Part shown: piece by piece, positions 60,775-64,000 of the stretch | Layout of the letters: each line of letters starts with the position of its first letter | Position numbering within the stretch: the stretch's first letter is position 1 | Source: Riptortus pedestris | Lineage: Eukaryota > Arthropoda > Insecta > Hemiptera > Alydidae | Direction of reading: 5' to 3' | Length of the DNA stretch: 64,000 bases | NCBI GenBank assembly: GCA_019009955.1 | Contig: CM032230.1 | Span: forward strand, 14,215,501-14,279,500 | Made by a program: the position numbers and the translations under genes | The notes under the pieces: model-generated | The model's database searches: none | Told to the model about the DNA's origin: nothing | The model's input: the letters and a program-made list of their open reading frames with translations, nothing else

Positions 60775-62190
60775 ATAATTTAATTTTTGAATAACAGGAA
60801 CCAGGTTAATCCCATACCTGGCTTTTCGAATAGTAATCACTTGCTGTATCCGATAATCGAATCAATGGATAATTAGACGCGGTATTAACCATAATCAGGA
60901 TATGTGAGTTTTCGGATCATAGCAGTCATGGTAATCTCACACCGGGATAGTCCCATACCTGGCTTTTCGAATAGTAATCACTTGCTGTATCCGATAATCG
61001 AATCAATGGATAATTAGACGCGGTATTAACCATAATCAGGATATGTGAGTTTTCGGATCATACCAGTCATGGTAATCTCACACCGGGATAATCCAATCTT
61101 CGGATAAATAGAATCAGTGTAATCAATCGCTGTATCCGATAATCGAATCAATGGATAATTAGACGCGGTATTAACCATTATCAGGATATGTGAATTTTCG
61201 GATCATAGCAGTCATGGTAGTCTCACACCGGGATAATCCAATCTTCGGATAAATGGAGTCAGTGTAATCACTTGCCATATCCGATAATCGAATCAATGGA
61301 TAATTAGACGCGGTATTAACCATAATCAGGATATGTGAGTTTTCGGATCACAGCAGTCAAGGAAATCTCACACCGGAATAATCCAATCTTCGGATAGTTG
61401 GAGTCAGTGTAATCACTTGCCATATCCGAGAATGGAATAATCGTATAATTAGATGCGGTATTAACTGTTACCAGGATAAGTGACTTTTCGGATCATAGCA
61501 GTCAAGGTAATCTCACACCGGGATAATCCAATCTTCGGATAAATAGAATCAGTGTAATTTCTTGCCGCATCCGATAATCGAATCATGGTATAATTAGATG
61601 CATTATTAACCCTTACCAGTATAAGTGAATTTTCGGATCATAGCAGTCATGGTAGTCTCACACCGGGATAATCTAATCTTCGGATTATTGGAGTCAGTGT
61701 AATCACTTGCTATATCCGAGAATGGAATCATCGTATAATTAGATACGGTATAAACCCTTACCAGGATAAGTTAATTTTTGGATCATAGCAGCCAAGGTAA
61801 TCTCACACCGGGATAATCCAATCTTCGGATAAATGGAGTCAGTGTAATCACTTATCAAATCCGATAATCGAATTATCGTATAATTAGATGCGGTATTAAC
61901 TGTTTCCAGGATATGTGAGTTTTCGGATCATAGCAGTCAAGGTAATCTCACACCGGGATAATCCAATCTTCGGATAATTGGAGTCAGTGTAATCACTTGC
62001 CATATCCGAGAATGGAATCATCGTATAATTAGATACGGTATAAGGCCTTCCCAGGATAAGTTAATTTTTGGATCATAGCTGTCAAGGTAATCTCACACCG
62101 GGATAATCTAATCTTCGGATTATTGGAGTCAGTGTAATCACTTGCTATATCCAATAATCGAATTATCGTATAATTAGATACGGTATAAAC
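60775..62190. repeat. 145-bp tandem satellite, about 9.5 units
   Basis: The marker TTTTCGGATCATAGCAGTCA (with variants) places GGATCA at 60914, 61055, 61200, 61345, 61490, 61635, 61780, 61925 and 62070. Spacing is 141 once and then 145 every time. Each unit also has CTCACACCGGGATAATCCAA and a TATCCGATAATCGAAT box. The first two units are nearly identical, and some later units match best two units apart. Confidence 0.97.
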
Positions 62191-62600
62191 TTGCCGATGA
62201 TTACATGCAATGTGAACATTTACCCGACTAAATGATTCTTTGTATATTAGCTATCATAATTTTGTATCAGGATTATCGAAACCGGTTAATTGGATCTGAT
62301 TTAAGGCCTTACCAGGATAAGTGAATCTTCGAATGGAGCAATTATAACCTCTTAAGCAGGGTAATCGAGTTTCCGATAATTGGAGTGAGTACTGTAATTT
62401 GCCTGGATTATGGAATAATTGCACGCGACATAAGTGCATATGATAATCGAATAATAAAATGATTGTAGAACGTAAAACAAGTCAAGCCAATCTCTGATCA
62501 AGATGATCGGATCCTCTGACAATTGGAGTCCGTAAAATTGAAGGTATACGGATGATTGGAGTCAGTTGAATCGTATATGATAGGTTTCATCCAGGGCCCG
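62191..62600. repeat. Degenerate satellite edge
   Basis: Motifs of the satellite continue without regular spacing: ACCAGGATAAGTGAATCTTC, GGGTAATCGAGTTTCCGATA and TGGAGTGAGTACTGTAATTT. This looks like an older, diverged edge of the array. Confidence 0.65.
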
Positions 62601-62765
62601 TTTAGAAAGGTAACCCAACTTATAGATAGTCCTGAGATCATGAGCTAAGATAATCTAGTTACCGCAGCGAGCCTGAAATCGAAAAACGTTCTGATCCCAA
62701 GTAATGTAAGTTGGCAGAATTTCGAAGAAGATTTCCAGAAGTCGCGAAAACACTCTTGACTTTTA

Positions 62766-63016
62766 TTATAGAGCCTTGCTGTAGTACAAAGGAAGGGGGG
62801 TGAATGGAATAAAAGGAGAAAACGATGAACTAGAAGCACAATAGAGGCGGGGATTGGCTTTTGAAGGAGCTGCATAGGTAGCGCCACTGTCTCCATAAAT
62901 CCACATTATAGCTGAAGGGATGAAATTTTGCGGAAAAGTGGGAGAAGGAGGGGACAAAGCGGAGGCTAATAGAGTAGCACAAAGGGGACAGATGGCGACT
63001 CTAGGCTTCATTATAG
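62766..63016. repeat. Dispersed repeat R, copy 2
   Basis: Longer copy of 58619-58850, from TTATAGAGCCTTGCTGTAGT to GGCTTCATTATAGCACC. TATAGAGCC at the left and GGCTTCATTATA at the right are a weak inverted pair. The class is unknown. Confidence 0.75.
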
Positions 63017-63710
63017 CACCGACGACACAATGCAGTTAGGGGTGTGCCTTCGCTTTCAACTATGTTTAGTTTCCATTTACCGCGCTCTGTCCGTGAGAGG
63101 CAGTCAGCTGGTCTCTTGAAGAAGTCAGTCGAAAAGCTGTGAATCTTCCACTTAATAGACTTCTACTGACATCAGTAAGTGGTCGATGGCATTTCACGAA
63201 TTTAGGGACCAATCAGTTCCCATTGTGCTTTTTCACATTTTTTTTACTATACTCTGTAAGTGTTCACAAGCACGGACAAAACATAAATTGACTCTATTCT
63301 ATTGAAAGCTTGGTTGTTCCTTAAGGTTTTAGGGCGAAAAAACTACTATGTTATCATCGCCCGGTAATATTCATAACTCTTGTTTTAGATAAATACCTGA
63401 ATTTTGAGAGTAAACTGTGCTTATGTAAATTGTTAATATTGTTGTATCCTCATTTATAGCGCTATCGGCGAAGTAGGAGATTGGAAAGATGATTTTCTAG
63501 ATCTATTGGAAAGGTCTAGACAATAACTTATGAAAAAAATAATCTGCGATGGAGATAATTGCCAAAGTAGGATCTGCTTTTCAGTATTACTAATGATTTT
63601 AGGTCATTTAGGCGATATAAATTACAAAAATGTACAAAGGTAAATTTTGTAAAAAAAATAAATATAAATTATGAAGAGTAAGTAAACTGTTATTTTGCTT
63701 TACTTGACGA
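63017..63710. other. Unassigned stretch
   Basis: No gene or repeat that I can support. Confidence 0.4.
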
Positions 63711-63713
63711 AAA

Positions 63714-63930
63714 GGCTCAGACTAGCCGTATGAGTTAAGGCGTTGGTTTTAATCTCACATGGTAAACCTATACTGCGAGTTCGATTCCCACCTGAGCAAT
63801 AGGAATTTATTTAGTGATGAACTCATTAAATATAATCCTTAGCCCACCATGACGGAAAGGGTGCTAACCTCTAGATTGCGCGTCAAAATTAGCCGTAGTT
63901 GCAGAAAGTGTACGTCAATAAATAATAATA
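63714..63930 (+). mobile_element. tRNA-derived SINE, diverged copy
   Basis: A-box-like GAGTTAAGGCG, B box AGTTCGATTCC, then TTTATTTAGTGATGAACTC and TTAGCCGTAGTTGCAG, with a CAATAAATAATAATA tail. It has the same plan as the copy at 13623. No target duplication is readable. Confidence 0.8.
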
Positions 63931-64000
63931 CTGCATTGTGTATTTAAATTACATTTTCTATTAATTATATATTGCTTTGCTTTGAATTTTTAATTTGGTT

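Noticed and set aside
60775..62190. CRISPR-like array
   Set aside because: Units are 145-bp head-to-tail satellite monomers without unique spacers, in eukaryotic DNA.

Overview
This 64 kb window is AT-rich arthropod (probably insect) nuclear DNA made almost entirely of transposable-element remains. I see no host protein-coding gene, no rRNA and no free-standing tRNA gene. The arthropod assignment rests on the kinds of element present: I/Jockey-type, R1-like and RTE-like non-LTR retrotransposons, an insect-style Helitron with a Pif1-like helicase, hAT relatives, a tRNA-derived SINE, and long (TA)n, (TG)n, (CT)n and (AG)n tracts. I cannot name the order or species with confidence.

The dominant component is a dispersed family with about 20 full or partial copies in both orientations, called here the TA-core element. 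A typical copy is 0.5-0.75 kb. It starts with an A-run and GTCCGTCACGCAGG, carries AGCAGATTTCCC just inside that end, has a conserved middle, then a (TA)n tract, and ends with TTTCCCTTAAGGGAAA TCTGCTAA. The inverted subterminal 12-mers, the hairpin next to the 3' end, the microsatellite centre and the lack of visible target duplications resemble Helentron-associated elements (HINE/DINE-1 type). No Rep protein for it is in the window, so this class is an inference.

Layout: 1-2.6 kb holds RT scraps and a long TA-core copy; 2.8-4.3 kb a frameshifted minus-strand RT; 4.6-10.2 kb a nearly complete minus-strand I-like element (intact gag-like ORF1; ORF2 with EN, RT and RNase H broken by one frameshift and one stop); 10.5-13.5 kb a decayed RTE-like element split by a TA-core copy; 13.6-15.8 kb a SINE and unassigned DNA; 15.8-17.7 kb degenerate RT-motif units around a 0.95 kb (TG)n tract; 18-45.8 kb many TA-core copies with nested SINE, hAT and TIR insertions, and a second repeat family (B); 46-51.6 kb an (AG)n tract, a TIR element with a repeated subterminal motif, and large inverted repeats; 52-55.6 kb a Helitron lodged precisely between A and T inside a TA-core copy, flanked by a 0.3 kb direct duplication; 55.9-57.6 kb a multi-palindrome inside another TA-core copy; 58.6-63.9 kb a duplicated 0.24 kb repeat, a hAT transposase tail, a 145-bp tandem satellite and a SINE.

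The genes do not form a pathway. The window instead records a layered history of insertions, with the TA-core family both inserting into older elements (RTE-like, probably hAT) and serving as the landing site for younger ones (Helitron, SINE, hAT MITE, TIR MITE, palindromic element).
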